A stretch of 64,000 bases of DNA from Trichoplax adhaerens (lineage: Eukaryota > Placozoa > Uniplacotomia > Trichoplacea > Trichoplacidae), in the NCBI RefSeq assembly GCF_000150275.1, contig NW_002060948.1:1663328-1727327 (forward strand), in the 5' to 3' direction. A program made the position numbers and the translations under genes. Below the pieces are notes generated by a model. That model was not told where the DNA came from. It ran no database searches and saw only the letters and a list, made by a program, of their open reading frames with translations. The first letter of the stretch is position 1, and every line of letters begins with the position of its first letter. Positions 1 to 12,207 of this stretch are shown here, in pieces.

Positions 1-2508
1 ACAATATAGAAGTATTACATAGTTTTATTAATAGACCGATTTTAAAATACATACTTTGTGATTTAATAGGGCTCGCTTACTGTCGCCATCTATCAACCGT
101 AAGAATCCATTTATCAGGGCTGGTACATGAAAAAAATATTTCTATAACGCAAACATCAAATACCTCAGCTGGTATCACCGAAAAAGTATGGAAAGAACTG
201 AATAGCTCCGGAAAGGTAAGTTAAAAATTATAATATAAGCTAGTACTTAATCAGAACGACGTATAATGAAGTGTCCTATAATTCGAAACTTTGAAAAATT
301 TTGCCTTGGCTACATTTTTAAACGTCGACATATAGGTCAAGGATGAAGAAGAAATCATGAAACTCACTTACTTTGGAGGGGTTGAACATAGTATAAGGAA
401 GGAGGTAAAACAAACCCTTAGTAACCTTTAATGAAATTCTTAACTTTACAATATTTTACTATGCCGATTTTATGTTGATTGTCTCTAATTGTAATTAAAG
501 GTGTGGCCTTACTTACTTGGACATTACAAAGTAGGATTAACTGAAGATGAGAGAGAAATGATTGATAAAGCATCAGAAAAATCCTTCCGGCGTATTTTAG
601 ATGAATGGCAAGCTTGTGAGACTTATTTGTTAGGTAAAGAAAAAGGCAAAGATGATATATTTATGGATCAAGATAACGATAGTTCGTCGTTAGAGTATAA
701 AGGTATTTTCAATAATGATAGAAGTAAATTATTTAGTGGCTTTATTGCATTTTATATTGTAAAAGTGCAAATTTGCAATTTTATCTGATTTTTACGTTTC
801 TGTTAATTTTGTATTGTCCATTAGAAATTAATGGTACCAATGATTTAAATCAGGAAATAGATGAAGCTGATGCAAGATCTTTAAGCAAATTTGATCCCTA
901 CTCTGATTGTTATTCAAGCATTAGTATTGATACCCTCGATAGAAGTGAAATTGATAGTGCATTCGGATCGGTTGACAACAAATCTAACGGAATGTCATCG
1001 AGCGAAAGTAGAGATAATGCAACAATAAGTAAAGGAGATAGCTTTAAGAAAAAGGTGAAACTGCTAAGGAAAGGCAGCAGCTCTTTTGAAAGGGTTAGCG
1101 TTTCGTCAAATGGTTCTTTCAATGTAAGTATAGTCAATGTGGACGTTAATATTCCATTTTACAGTTATCATTACCAGAAAAGAAGATTTATGTCTACTAT
1201 GAAATATTTATATTGTCGTATTTATGCTATATGGATTGATTAATTTCATTTGTGATTGCTTTTAGTCGGAAGTTTTGGAAATATTTTCTAGCAATTTGCA
1301 CCGTATCGATAAGGATGTAATGCGTTGCGATCGTAATTATTGGTATTTTACCCCCAATAATCAGCATAATAATTTACAAAAATTAAGAAATATAATGTGC
1401 AGGTTAGTATAACAAAACCAAGCTTCTTTCGAGGGTGATATCAACTAGTTATTCTTATTGTTTGAAATGTTATGCATCATATCCGAGTTAATGAAGTAAT
1501 AATTACTTCCATATGATTGATTATAATTTATAGCTTTGTTTGGGAACATCTCGATATTGGTTACGTACAGGGAATGTGCGATTTGGCTGCGCCATTATTA
1601 GTAATATTCGATGATGAACCGAAAAGTTACAGCTGCTTTTGCTTTCTGATGAATCGAATGGCATCAAATTTTCCGCATGGTGGTGGTATGGATACACACT
1701 TTGCAAATATGCGCTCTTTAATTCAGGTTGGTTATCTTCATTGCTGCGATATATATACATTTTGAAATTGCGTAATCCAGGCTAATTATCTGCTAGATAT
1801 TGGATTCAGAAATGTTCGATTTGATGCATCAGAACGGTGATTATACGCATTTTTACTTTTGTTACCGTTGGTTTTTACTTGATTTTAAACGAGGTAAGAT
1901 TGATTATATATATAAACTACAAGAAAATGTCACTATCATTTTCTCAATGATCGTCTAAATGCTTAAATATGCCATAATTATTTTACTAAATATGTATTTG
2001 TTGATATGATTTCAGAGCTCGTTTATGATGATGTCTTCTCGGTATGGGAATGCATTTGGGCTGCTCGATATTGTGTTTCTGAACATTTTGTTCTTTTTAT
2101 TGCTCTAGCATTGGTCGAAAATTATAGGTAGTGATCACTGTACTTAGCCTGTCCGAGCTACTGTATTACCCTTATTATCTCGATATCAATTATTAAGAAA
2201 TATTATTTTATGCAACACACAGATATATCATTCTGGATAATAACATGGATTTTACGGATATCATAAAGTTCTTTAATGGTATGTAACTATAAAATTAATC
2301 ATAAGTTTAATAGAATAATAACAGTTAAATTTGTAAATGTATCACGAAAATTTTATTAGCGATCGGATTCATTGATCGATGCAACTCACACTTTTTTATT
2401 TGTTTGTTTTGAAAAGAAATGGCAGAACGACATAACATGAATGCGGTATTAAATGAAGCACGAACTTTGGTTGCAAAAGTACAAAATTTAATCGATACAA
2501 AGTATTGA
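1..2508 (+). CDS. SGSM: SGSM1/2-like RUN-TBC Rab GTPase-activating protein, 3' part
   Basis: Small G-protein signalling modulator; vertebrate SGSM1/2 are GAPs for Rab/Rap GTPases in endosomal and Golgi traffic. Ten exons: <1-215, 336-404, 501-702, 825-1123, 1266-1402, 1534-1726, 1797-1893, 2016-2127, 2223-2278, 2417-2508; all phases fit and 489 residues lie in the window. The first exon is open to the left edge; its true 5' border and the N-terminal RUN domain lie outside or cannot be placed. The TBC domain begins at [12 protein letters not shown], is interrupted by an acidic/serine-rich linker of about 130 residues (shorter than the human one), and resumes at the arginine-finger motif [13 protein letters not shown] and the glutamine-finger motif GYVQGMCDL. 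The C-terminus DIIKFFNEMAERHN is almost identical to vertebrate SGSM. Convergent with EXOSC9. Which paralogue (SGSM1 or SGSM2) it corresponds to cannot be told. Confidence 0.93.
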
Positions 2509-4134
2509 GCCCGAATGGATATATTATGGATATGATATTTTAATTAGGATTATTCAATAGTCATTTTAGAACGCGCTTATAGCCACCTTTTAATCCTTGA
2601 TGGTTATTTATTTAGTCGTTTAGCTGTTTATATTGTAAATATATATATATATATATATTTGATGATTTGACGTAATGTTAACAATTTCAAAGTGAGTATG
2701 TAGAAAAAATAGTCAATATGGCGATGCTTTACCTCGCAATGCCTACCTTGTAATACTTTATAGTCACCAAAAAACTATGTAAGAAAAATATTCTATATCT
2801 AAAGTACGGTACCGTAATAAATGAATATGACTTCAGAACTTAAAATAATCGGTAAAGGTGAAGATTAAACCGAATACAGCATAAATTACTGTTGCGACTA
2901 TCGATTATTTTTGGTCTAAACTTTTCTTGGATTGTAGATAGATATGATAATAATTATATATAATTATTCCTATTCATACATACGTATATATACAAGTATG
3001 TAACATATATATTAAGTGGTATTTAAAAGATGTAACCGCGGATATTGGTAATAAAGGCGATATTGAATACCTGATCATTGATTTGATTTATATATCGGAT
3101 GTTTCGAATGGAGTTTATGTGAAGAATTTACAGAGTATCTTTCTTGGCATTGGCATAAATATTGTAATTTACATGTAATTACAATAATTGGTATGCAGTA
3201 TTTAGGATGTGTTCCTTACGTGATATTTACAAAGCTGTAGACCCTTGTATTTCTTGTATGGAAACGCCATACAATTATAATAAATAGAAGTATACTCCGT
3301 GCAATCCTAGTTTAATAATAGGGTTAATAGCTAAAGAGTGCCTTGTAGCAACCTCCGTAGAATTGCTACATCATCAAGAAATGCGACTAAATCACACAAT
3401 TTTTAATTATCAGAAGTTAGTATGTCACAGGATACAGTATCTCCATATATAGGTAAATTAAAAGAATTCTTATTTTTTCATTTATTTTGATACGTATGGG
3501 CAGTATCTGGAGATGATCCATGGATAGCACTTCAGTGCTATTTTTACAGATGTGCATCATACGGCCTTTAACTTCTCTACTAAAATGTTCGGTTTAATTT
3601 ATATGTGGAATAATTGATAAGATTGATCAAATAACTGTTTGCTATTAACATATTGCAAATTGGAAATGTTTCGTTTATAGATCTGTAAGCATACTCGTAC
3701 TATAAAAATAATATTCTTCTTCATGATAGCCAAATAAATGCTTTCAAGTATTCACCAATAGGATTTATCGTCATTTTATTATCATTGCAATCATTTAATG
3801 AATAACTGTAACGTCATATACAATCCGAAATTTTTTTAATTCCTGTACAGTACGTAGTTAACGGTAATATCGATAAAGAAGAAAATGACCTTGAATACAC
3901 TCTACATATCATCTTATGATACATATCAATGAATTAGATTGCTATCTACTCGTATATTTTTCCCCTATTTACAACCTCGGAAAAGCATTTACTAGGCCAG
4001 TATATGCAGGGTATAGAATAGCTCACTAGATGACAGTGTAGTTGAAAAGTTAGAATGTAACAAGAGATGCTCTTTTGAATTAATTGCCGTATAATTTCTT
4101 GCTTTTTACCTATCTTATTTAGTTTTGTTAGCAA
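2509..4134. other. Tail-to-tail intergenic space, SGSM/EXOSC9
   Basis: AT-rich DNA between two convergent genes. It holds a short AT dinucleotide run near 2640-2660 and AATAAA words (2816 and near 3283), but no supported exon on either strand and no array. Confidence 0.6.
2816..2821 (+). terminator. Possible SGSM polyadenylation signal
   Basis: AATAAA about 310 bases after the SGSM stop codon. Position alone supports it. Confidence 0.3.
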
Positions 4135-5442
4135 TCAGCGTTGAAATTTGTTTTTCTTGCCACGCTTTGATGATTTGACGTCGTTGTCTATACTTTCCAT
4201 CATGACATCGTTTCCTTGTAATATAATCACTTCGTCTTCATCACTCTCGCTCATTTCCTCATCTGATGTGTTGGATATCTTATTACTTTTTTTGTCTAAT
4301 GTTTGCTGCTGTTTTGTAAACAAGTCTTGATCACGCTGGGCTATTTGCTGATATGCTATAGGTATAACCTTGTTGTTGCTGTCATCTTGATCGGCGACTT
4401 CCCAGGTTGAGGACCCACCAAGGCCAATTTCAGCTGTATAATTATCTTTGACAATAATGGTATCTTCCTTTTCAGTCATTGATTCTACTGGAATTTGTTT
4501 TTGATCATTACTAAATTTACTATTATCTGAAATGATGGATTCTGATAGTTCGATTCTACTCTCTTGGTTTTCAGTGTTTACGACATGATCATCTTCTATA
4601 TCCATCTTATCTATATTCAAATTCGGATCGTTTAACATGCGCTGGACTAGCTTTATAATTTCATTGGCTTTCGTTAAAGCAATATTACAACAATGTAGAA
4701 CCTGGTCTACTTTTAAAGTGACACCGCCAGTAAATTGGATTGTACAAATTTCACGATGTCGATTTAATGCCATGACTAATTTACTCTCCATGACCGCTTC
4801 TTCTTGATCAGTTGGATCGATTGCCATGCAACCATTACCGTGGAAAAATGCAAAAGTGATGCATAAAGGCATATGATGTATGTTCAAAGGGATATAATCT
4901 TTTTCATTGCGGTTATGAATGGTTACATCTTCTCCTACAACAGTAACTTGAGGCCTTCGAAAATGTGCTAGAGAAGCTATTGCAGCAATGCTAGCGCAAT
5001 CTAAGATATTGCCAACATCATCTAACACATGTATCGCGACACGGATAAACCATACCTTTTCACCGGCTATAACGCATAACGATTCGAGATCGATGGCTGC
5101 AGATTCGACAAAACATTGCTCTAAACGACGTTCTAATGCAATTCTACGATCGATAACATCGTTAGAATGATTAAGAGGCGATGCCATCGGTGATAATTCA
5201 ACATTAAAGAGTAATCTTCCTTCTTCAGGGCGTGTAATAGGTCGAATTAATTCGCAAGTAGTGACAGCCAAAACTCGACTAGCACCGAGCTTAACTTCAG
5301 CAGTTCCATATTCGACACCAAATTGTAACTTGATCGGCCTGTAATCATATAAATTTCGACTATCAAGGCGCTGGCCAGATTTGATAGCATTTAAAATAAA
5401 TTGGCGTTGACTTGTAGCTAAAGGGGTAACGGAGGCTTTCAT
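4135..5442 (-). CDS. EXOSC9: Exosome complex component RRP45
   Basis: Non-catalytic RNase PH-type subunit of the six-member ring of the RNA exosome, which feeds RNA to the RRP6/DIS3 nucleases in nucleus and cytoplasm. A single uninterrupted 435-residue ORF, close to the human length of about 439. It starts MKASVTPLATSQRQF, followed by the family blocks LDSRNLYDYRPIKLQFG, EGRLLFNVELSPMA, DLESLCVIAGEKVW, SIAAIASLAHFRRP and NRHREICTIQ. The tail from about residue 290 is acidic and low-complexity; it keeps an SxWE block like the human SW motif, and an acidic stretch followed by VIIL that resembles a SUMO-interacting motif, then a basic end (SSKRGKKNKF). Unlike most neighbours it has no intron, which suggests retroposition or intron loss. 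Shares a 487-bp divergent 5' region with the UGT gene. Confidence 0.97.
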   Translation of the reverse strand: MKASVTPLATSQRQFILNAIKSGQRLDSRNLYDYRPIKLQFGVEYGTAEVKLGASRVLAVTTCELIRPITRPEEGRLLFNVELSPMASPLNHSNDVIDRRIALERRLEQCFVESAAIDLESLCVIAGEKVWFIRVAIHVLDDVGNILDCASIAAIASLAHFRRPQVTVVGEDVTIHNRNEKDYIPLNIHHMPLCITFAFFHGNGCMAIDPTDQEEAVMESKLVMALNRHREICTIQFTGGVTLKVDQVLHCCNIALTKANEIIKLVQRMLNDPNLNIDKMDIEDDHVVNTENQESRIELSESIISDNSKFSNDQKQIPVESMTEKEDTIIVKDNYTAEIGLGGSSTWEVADQDDSNNKVIPIAYQQIAQRDQDLFTKQQQTLDKKSNKISNTSDEEMSESDEDEVIILQGNDVMMESIDNDVKSSKRGKKNKFQR

Positions 5443-5929
5443 TTCAGGATCTTTTTCTTGATTCTGCTCGAGATTTTTCTGATTCTTGAAGGTTTTCCAG
5501 GCAGTTGTGATTTCTGGATGCGCTTATATGCTAAAGGCTGCAGCTTACCAATTTCTGAAGGCTTATGGTACTACTTATTCAAGAGTGAAAATTCTATACT
5601 GTGTAGTGTATTATGTATCCTTTACCACTACTACTATGTGAGAAAACAGCAAGAAAAGTAACCTTGATACGTTCACTGACTATACTGTAGTATAGCAATT
5701 GCATTAGTGGATTGTACAGTATACTGCCAAAGGAAGGAATCCGTCAAATCCTCCTCCCGATCTTGCTGCATCCGTCCGAGGGTTAGTTACAAATTGAAAT
5801 CGCCAATGGATCCATCATTTATGCCATTTCAATATGGCCTATGAGATAGATGGCGTATTTTACTTCATTATTTCGTTACTGTAAGTCTGTAGCAAGGGTA
5901 TAAAATAGTAGGTGTTGGTAGTGTATAGA
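5443..5929. promoter_or_regulatory. Divergent 5' region of EXOSC9 (-) and UGT (+)
   Basis: Only 487 bases separate the two ATGs. The side nearest UGT carries a TATA-like box; the middle has TACTGTA/GTACAGTA words (about 5683-5724). Bidirectional promoter activity is inferred from spacing only. Confidence 0.55.
5899..5905 (+). promoter_or_regulatory. TATA box candidate of the UGT gene
   Basis: TATAAAA preceded by GGG, with its first base 31 bases before the predicted ATG at 5930. A TATA box normally sets transcription start about 30 bases downstream, so the leader would be almost absent if this box and this ATG are both used. Confidence 0.45.
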
Positions 5930-7971
5930 ATGGCCAAGGTAAATGGATGGTTATGCTTAATAATGCTATGCTGTTGTCAAGGCATTTTTGCAGCTAAAAT
6001 TGTCGCTTACTCGCATGAGTCGTTTAGTCATGCTGAAAATATTATGGCTATTGGTCGTGAAATGACTCAACGAGGACATCAATTCTCGTTATTGGTATCA
6101 TCAATTACTGCCGAGAAGATCCATACTAGTGTAAAGGGTATCAAGATCGTACCGTATCCAGCAACTACCTCATTTCAACAACATGTCGAATGCATTTCAA
6201 TGGTCATCAAGAATAAATTGAATGTTTCTTGGGAGTGCATGGGAATATTGTTTGGTAGTTGTGATGGTATCGTTTCTGATATGGAAGCAGTATTACAGCT
6301 GAAAAAAGATGCAGGTTAAGTATTAATAGGGGTTTACATTGCATTGTGATTTTCTACTGCACATCCGGCACAATCGTTGTAGTGATCGCATATAACTTTA
6401 TATCCAAGTCAACGAGAGCGATAATAATAACGATTACTGTACGCTTATATGGAAACTCTAGTACTGCATGTTTCATTAATTATTTATTAAGCAAATAGCT
6501 GTGCAACACGTTTTCTTCTTCTAACAATTGCTTAAATAGATGGATTCAGTGGCATGTCGTGAATCATAAAACCTGTAACACTTAAATATATAGATCTCAG
6601 CTTTTCCCTGTTTACCTTTGAAATAGTCTTTTGGAGCTGAATGAAATGATTTCAATAAATTGATAATCTAAGCGTATTATTCGATGTCACCGTCGAATAT
6701 CTAGAATTCTATAGAAAGGTAGTAGTCTAATTTACGAATTGATGGTAATGCCTAGATTATTAAAATTTTATTCGTAGCTAACTTGTTAACTATAAATTTA
6801 TTCCCTTGGTCTAGATCTGCTATTAGTAGATATTACTTCAGTATGCAGCGGCATAGTGGATGGAATTTTGAATATTTCTAAAGTCATTGCTTATTCCCCT
6901 GCTGGCTTTATCGACCCATCGTTAAGTCGATTATTTCATATTCCTGCGTCTCCTTCTTACGTTCCAACTGTGATAGTAGATTATTCCAATAAGATGACAT
7001 TTTTTCAACGTCTTCATAATAGCCTTACTTATGTTGCTATGGTTATACTGAGATCCGCATTTGATCCGTCTGTACAGGCAATGTATGAAAAATTGGTTAA
7101 TTCATCCTTTAAAAGTTACGGTCAACTTCGTCCTAGTATGCTTATTGTTAGTACAGATTTTGCTATAGATTATCCACGTCCTATCACTCCGGCTACTAAA
7201 GTTGTTGGAGCTTTGTTACCGCATGCTCCTTTAAAATTACCCCAAGAATTGAGCGATTTTGCCGAGTTATTACATAATGATAGTCAAGATTTCGCAATTG
7301 TGTCTTTTGGAACGCTAGTTTCCAAAGCAATGGATAATATTATTGACTTTCAAGCTATAGGTCGTGTACTATCACGATTGCCGATGAAGGTCATTTGGAA
7401 ATATCATCATCAGATTGATGATTTAGGTGATAATGTGAAAGTGGTATCTTGGTTTCCACAAAATGATTTATTAGCGCATAGAAATTGTAAATTATTTGTT
7501 ACTCATTGTGGATTGAATAGTATGTATGAAAGTGCATATCATGGAGTGCCGATGGTGGCGGTGCCATTATTTGCAGATCAACCATCTAACGCTCAGCGAA
7601 TTAAATCGGCTGGAATAGGAGAAATTGTATTGTTTAAGGAATTAAATGAACAATCTTTAAACGATGCCATTTTAAAGGTGTATAAGAATCCAGAGATGGC
7701 TACGAAATGCTCTACAATATCTAATATAATGAGAGACAGACCAGGTAACCGAACACCTGTTGAAGAAGTTGGAGACTGGATTGAGTTCGCAATAAGACAC
7801 GATGGCGGGCGTCATCTAAATCTTGCAGCATCGCAATTAAGATGGTACGAATTGTACATGATTGATGTTGCTCTTGTCTTGATCATAATAATAGTGATGA
7901 TTTATAAAATCACAACACGCCTTGCTAGTTTAACATATATTTTTACTCGGAATAGATTTCTATCAAGTTAA
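5930..7971 (+). CDS. UDP-glycosyltransferase (UGT family, membrane-bound)
   Basis: Transfers a sugar from a UDP-sugar to small lipophilic acceptors, normally on the lumenal face of the ER. Two exons, 5930-6314 and 6815-7971, join in phase (G|AT) to give 513 residues, the usual family length. Residues 1-22 look like a signal peptide. His34 (FSH) aligns with the catalytic base, and Asp134 in LLLVDITSVCSGIV with its partner Asp. The donor-binding UGT signature begins at WFPQNDLLAH and continues through VTHCGLNSMYES and FADQPSNAQR. A membrane segment (VALVLIIIIVMIY) and a basic cytosolic tail end the protein. ATG 5930 is chosen because upstream in-frame codons lack ATG and because it gives a clean signal peptide. 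The acceptor substrate cannot be inferred. Convergent with FGGY. Confidence 0.95.
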
Positions 7972-8557
7972 ATGAACACCATTGTTATTATATTACTCTG
8001 GGAAAAATAATCTTAAAAACTATAGGGACATTAAGCGGCAATTTTACACTTATAATACCCGGTATCTTCCTTTACATTGCATTTTAATAATTTTGGATAA
8101 TAATTATATTTTGGTATATATTAAGGCAATTTCTACACATATGAGCAGTAAAAAAATTTGAGTAGCTTAAGCTGTGCAATTTCTTACGTACTATTTATTG
8201 ATAGGGTTATTCATATACAATACAACTATGAGGTAATCTTGCAACAAAATCAAATTTTTTACAATCATTTTATTCTTATACGTTGGTATGTGTAGAATTA
8301 TTGCTGTAATATCATGTTTTTAATGTATTTATCTGTTACGTAATTTATATCACGATAATTATATATCAGAATAAATAAAAAGTATTATTTCATCGCTGTG
8401 ATTATATATACGGATAAATTAAAACTATCCGGGATAGTGTTGTAGTTTGATGTAAGGATCAAAGCCATATAAAGAAATTACAAATCATCAGGTAAAGATT
8501 ACTGCAGTAATTTCGATTAGTACAACTTTTATGTTGATGCTAGCTTTTAATCAACGT
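7972..8557. other. Tail-to-tail intergenic space, UGT/FGGY
   Basis: AT-rich 586-bp spacer holding overlapping AATAAA words (8370-8379) for the plus gene and TTTATT near 8265 for the minus gene. The predicted 3' ends may therefore overlap. No coding signal seen. Confidence 0.55.
8370..8379 (+). terminator. Possible UGT polyadenylation signal
   Basis: Two overlapping AATAAA hexamers about 400 bases after the UGT stop. Confidence 0.4.
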
Positions 8558-11500
8558 TCATTTGTCCTCATTTATAATAGAGAGATACTTTAATTGATCT
8601 TGCTGCATTTGGAGGCAAATTTGGTATTTCTTTGCGTAGTATCGTTGCAGTTCTATATCTAGGTTAGGTTGGATAATTTCACCAGCTGAACTAAATGTCG
8701 CCATGACAGTCTTTAGATCGTATTTGGGCAAGGCTGCTGATACACCCAACATAGCAGAACCTAAAAGAACGGAATCTTCTTCCTATCGATTAAACAACAA
8801 TTTTTTATTATGGACAGAGTGTTTAAACACATTTCTAACAAAATAGCTTGGATGAATTACGTACTTTCCCTAAAACGATGGGACATCCGGTTATATCAGC
8901 ATGACATCGAAGAAAGAGGCTATTTTTACTTAGTCCACCACAAGCTAGTAATATCTTTATTTCGTGTCCATCTTTTGTCATAGCTTCTACGATTTGTTTA
9001 GTGCCAAACTAAAGTATAATACGTTACTTTGGTTAATATAAATACTATCATATCACATTGACTCGTTATTCTTATATACGCGTACACGATAAATTAAATG
9101 AGGAATAACTTACGGCTAGACTCTGCAGGGTTGAAAGATATTGGATAGCTAAATCGTGTAGTTCTGATGCTAAGGTTAATCCGCAAATCATTCCCTTTAG
9201 ATTATGATTTGCTATTGGCGACCGATTGCCATGAAAATCGGGAAGAATGTGCATATTTGTTGTCAGATAGGCCCAATGACTCTTAATACCTTGATCAATA
9301 ATGAACTGATTGAGATAGTCATATATACTGGTATTTCTGTAAAAAAAATGGAAATTTTACGCTGCGAATATCTTTTACAAGTTGTAATATAACTAAACAA
9401 TCATGCGAATGTAGGCTGTATTGCATTAATAAAGTTTTCTTCTAATTCACTAACTTTTCTTGAGAAAGCTCCTTCAGTGTTGGAAAGAAGGGGTGTTTCT
9501 GTATCATAAAATCAACCAGCTTTCCGGTGACACTTTGCCCTCCTTCATTTAAATATAAACCTGGTAAAATCACACTATTAAAAGGTCCCCAGACCCCGGC
9601 CACATAATGAGGGTTGGATGTAATCTATATACAGTTAGAAGGAAGATGATGTAGCTGAAGAACTAGATTACAGCACAATATTTTAATGTAATTGATAGGA
9701 AATGCATCGATAAAGTTAAAACTTTTTGATAAACTACGTTTAGGTTATAAAGTAGCATACCGCCATATGACATGTAGATGTGCCACAAATAAGAGATAAT
9801 CGGGACGTTAAATCTTTATTCTTGCATTGCATTCTAGTTAAATCGATCCCAGCTATCCCTAAGCAACCAGCATAAGCATCAACTAATGACGCACCTACAG
9901 CAGTACCAACCGCCAGGCCAAGTTCTGAGGCAGCTTTGACTGTTAGGCCTTTTCCGATTGGTTGTCCAGGAAATGCAATATTCTTGCCTGATAAAAATAG
10001 AGTATGAGATATTCGCATATCATACTTAGTAGGGATAGTAGGATGCAATGATTTAACATATACTTCAGTTTAACTAGTTAAATAATCAACAAAGTGATTA
10101 TTTTATCTTGGGATGCAATTGTCTACGGATTTCGTTACTGATGTACCTCCAATCCTTTCATAGCTCTCAATAATGAAGTCGTCTAAACCGATAGTTTGCC
10201 AGAAATCGTCAAGCCATCCTTCCATGAAATTGTCTATTAAATAGAAAATGTATAGTAATTGCATGGGCAAATTTATTGCCTAGCATTAATAGAATCATTC
10301 ACTTAGAAATCATCTGCCCCTATATACGAGCTTGGGCTATATTTTATGCATGCAAGTGGATTAGTTACTTTACTGTACTGCGGTGTATAAGCATAACATA
10401 AACTGTACGATGACTGATTTAAACACACTGATTTGATCAGCGTTCATCTACAACAATATTAACGGCTAACCTTGCTTATCTTTATATTCGTAATTCCATT
10501 TACAAACCAGGCAGCATAAAGATCTAAATTGATATAATATCGATACCATAATGGTAGTTATCGACTTGTTACAGTTATGTCACACTAATAAGGTTTAAAA
10601 TGGCGAATAGATTAGTTAACCTTGTAAGAGCTCCAGTTGCCTTAAACGATAAGAAATCAGGCAAATCGAAGAAATGGGCTGCTTTCTTCCAGCATTGATT
10701 GTGTAAATTCTAAAGCGATCATTTATGAAAATTTTTTTTCTTCAATTGCTATCATGCATGTATAGTAATTATTGTAATGATCTGTATCTTGTAATACCTT
10801 GTTTACATCAGCGATGTACAGTAATCCATTTTATGAGTACTGTAGTACTGTACTGTGCATCGATTTTAGAAACATGCAATATATTATAGTACATCATTCC
10901 ACATTATGTAATCGCAATACTCAAACCAATGTGTTACCGTAAACTATCTACTAAGCTGTTTACTGTTCTTATGTGTATGTTACCTTTTTCAACCATAGCA
11001 ATTTAGGAGCTTGCATCTCAGGTGATATCGTACCACCTAAATAACTTAGGAGATGATGCTCTGTAGCATTGATTAATTCCGCTTCTTTAATAGCTCGATG
11101 ATCTAACCACATTACAATATTGCAATCAGGATTGGCATCTGGGGATATGGTCACAGGTTGTAATTGCTCGTCTAGAACTACCATAGAACATGTAGCATCG
11201 AAGCCAATGCCACCGATGGCATCTCGATCTATACCTTGTGTCACCTCCTAAATACGTAGTGGTAGTAGAAATGGCAATCAATGCTATAAAGAGATTCAAT
11301 GATCTATTTGTAACAGTGATACTTGTTTACTACGATGAAATGCACATTAGAGTGGTGATGCATCATAGCAGAATGCGTTACATACATTATCGTTATTTTA
11401 TTTAATCAGTATCTATTCGAATATACACGCAGACCGTTGCTTGTAACACGAAAAACAATCCGTTCCACTACCACGCCAGGTTGGCGATTTCAACGATTGC

Positions 11501-11766
11501 AACAAGCTCCTTAATATCGTATTGCCTTATCGAACAACACATTTAATCAACATGATGGGAATTTGTTGACAAACCTTGACTACTAAGCAGCATGCTTGCC
11601 AGATATTTTCTGAAGATTGTTGATAATAATCTTCTTTAGGTTGCCATATTTGTATCGATTGAGTGGCTCTACATTTGATACAACCTTTGTGATCGATCAA
11701 TGCAGCTCTTACGCTGGTTGTGCCCACATCAACACCGATGAAATATCGAAATTGGCCTAATTCCAT
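8558..11766 (-). CDS. FGGY: FGGY carbohydrate kinase domain-containing protein (D-ribulokinase-like)
   Basis: ATP-dependent sugar kinase; the human/yeast family members phosphorylate D-ribulose, probably as metabolite repair. Ten exons in transcript order: 11766-11575, 11247-10984, 10709-10621, 10523-10471, 10218-10147, 9987-9761, 9624-9455, 9336-9114, 9008-8865, 8782-8558. Phases all match and give 552 residues, against about 551 in human. Visible motifs: N-terminal phosphate loop [29 protein letters not shown], sugar-site MWLDHRA, the catalytic-Asp block [28 protein letters not shown], and the adenosine motif CGGLSKN. The small 53-base and 72-base exons encode [12 protein letters not shown] and the GW..DFW block. 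Head-to-head with HEATR5 across a repeat-filled 4.3-kb region. Confidence 0.96.
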
Positions 11767-12207
11767 GAATTGAAAGGTTAAAAGAAGCTTTCAAATGAAT
11801 CGGTGTGCACTATCACTTCCAATAGAATATGACAATTCTCAAGTTGTGCGATGACCACAAGTCTGTTCGCTGGTTCTCTCTTGGATTAGTGGTTACGATA
11901 GTATCTGCAGCAAGCAGAAGTGCTTTGCGCTGATCTTCTTCGCTATTTTACTGTAAACAAGGCCAGCTGCAACCTCCAAAACTCTGTCTGATGCCGTACA
12001 GAACTGTACATTTAGTGAGTGTACAAGCAAATCGTATAGTACCGAAAGAGTCGTTGGTTACAACTATGGTCCCAATACTGTTACTGTACTACTACGGTAT
12101 AATCAACGATACTCCATGAATGAAATCATTCCATACTAAACTGCTGATCGTAAAAATCAAGACTAATTAATTGATGATATAGAATTATGTATAAATTATT
12201 TTTCATG
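11767..12207. other. 5' flank of FGGY
   Basis: No exon seen. It contains several GTAC/TACTGTA words (about 12000-12100) and one copy of the GAATGAAATCATTC-type element at about 12113-12145, which recurs on the far side of the adjoining array. Confidence 0.5.
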
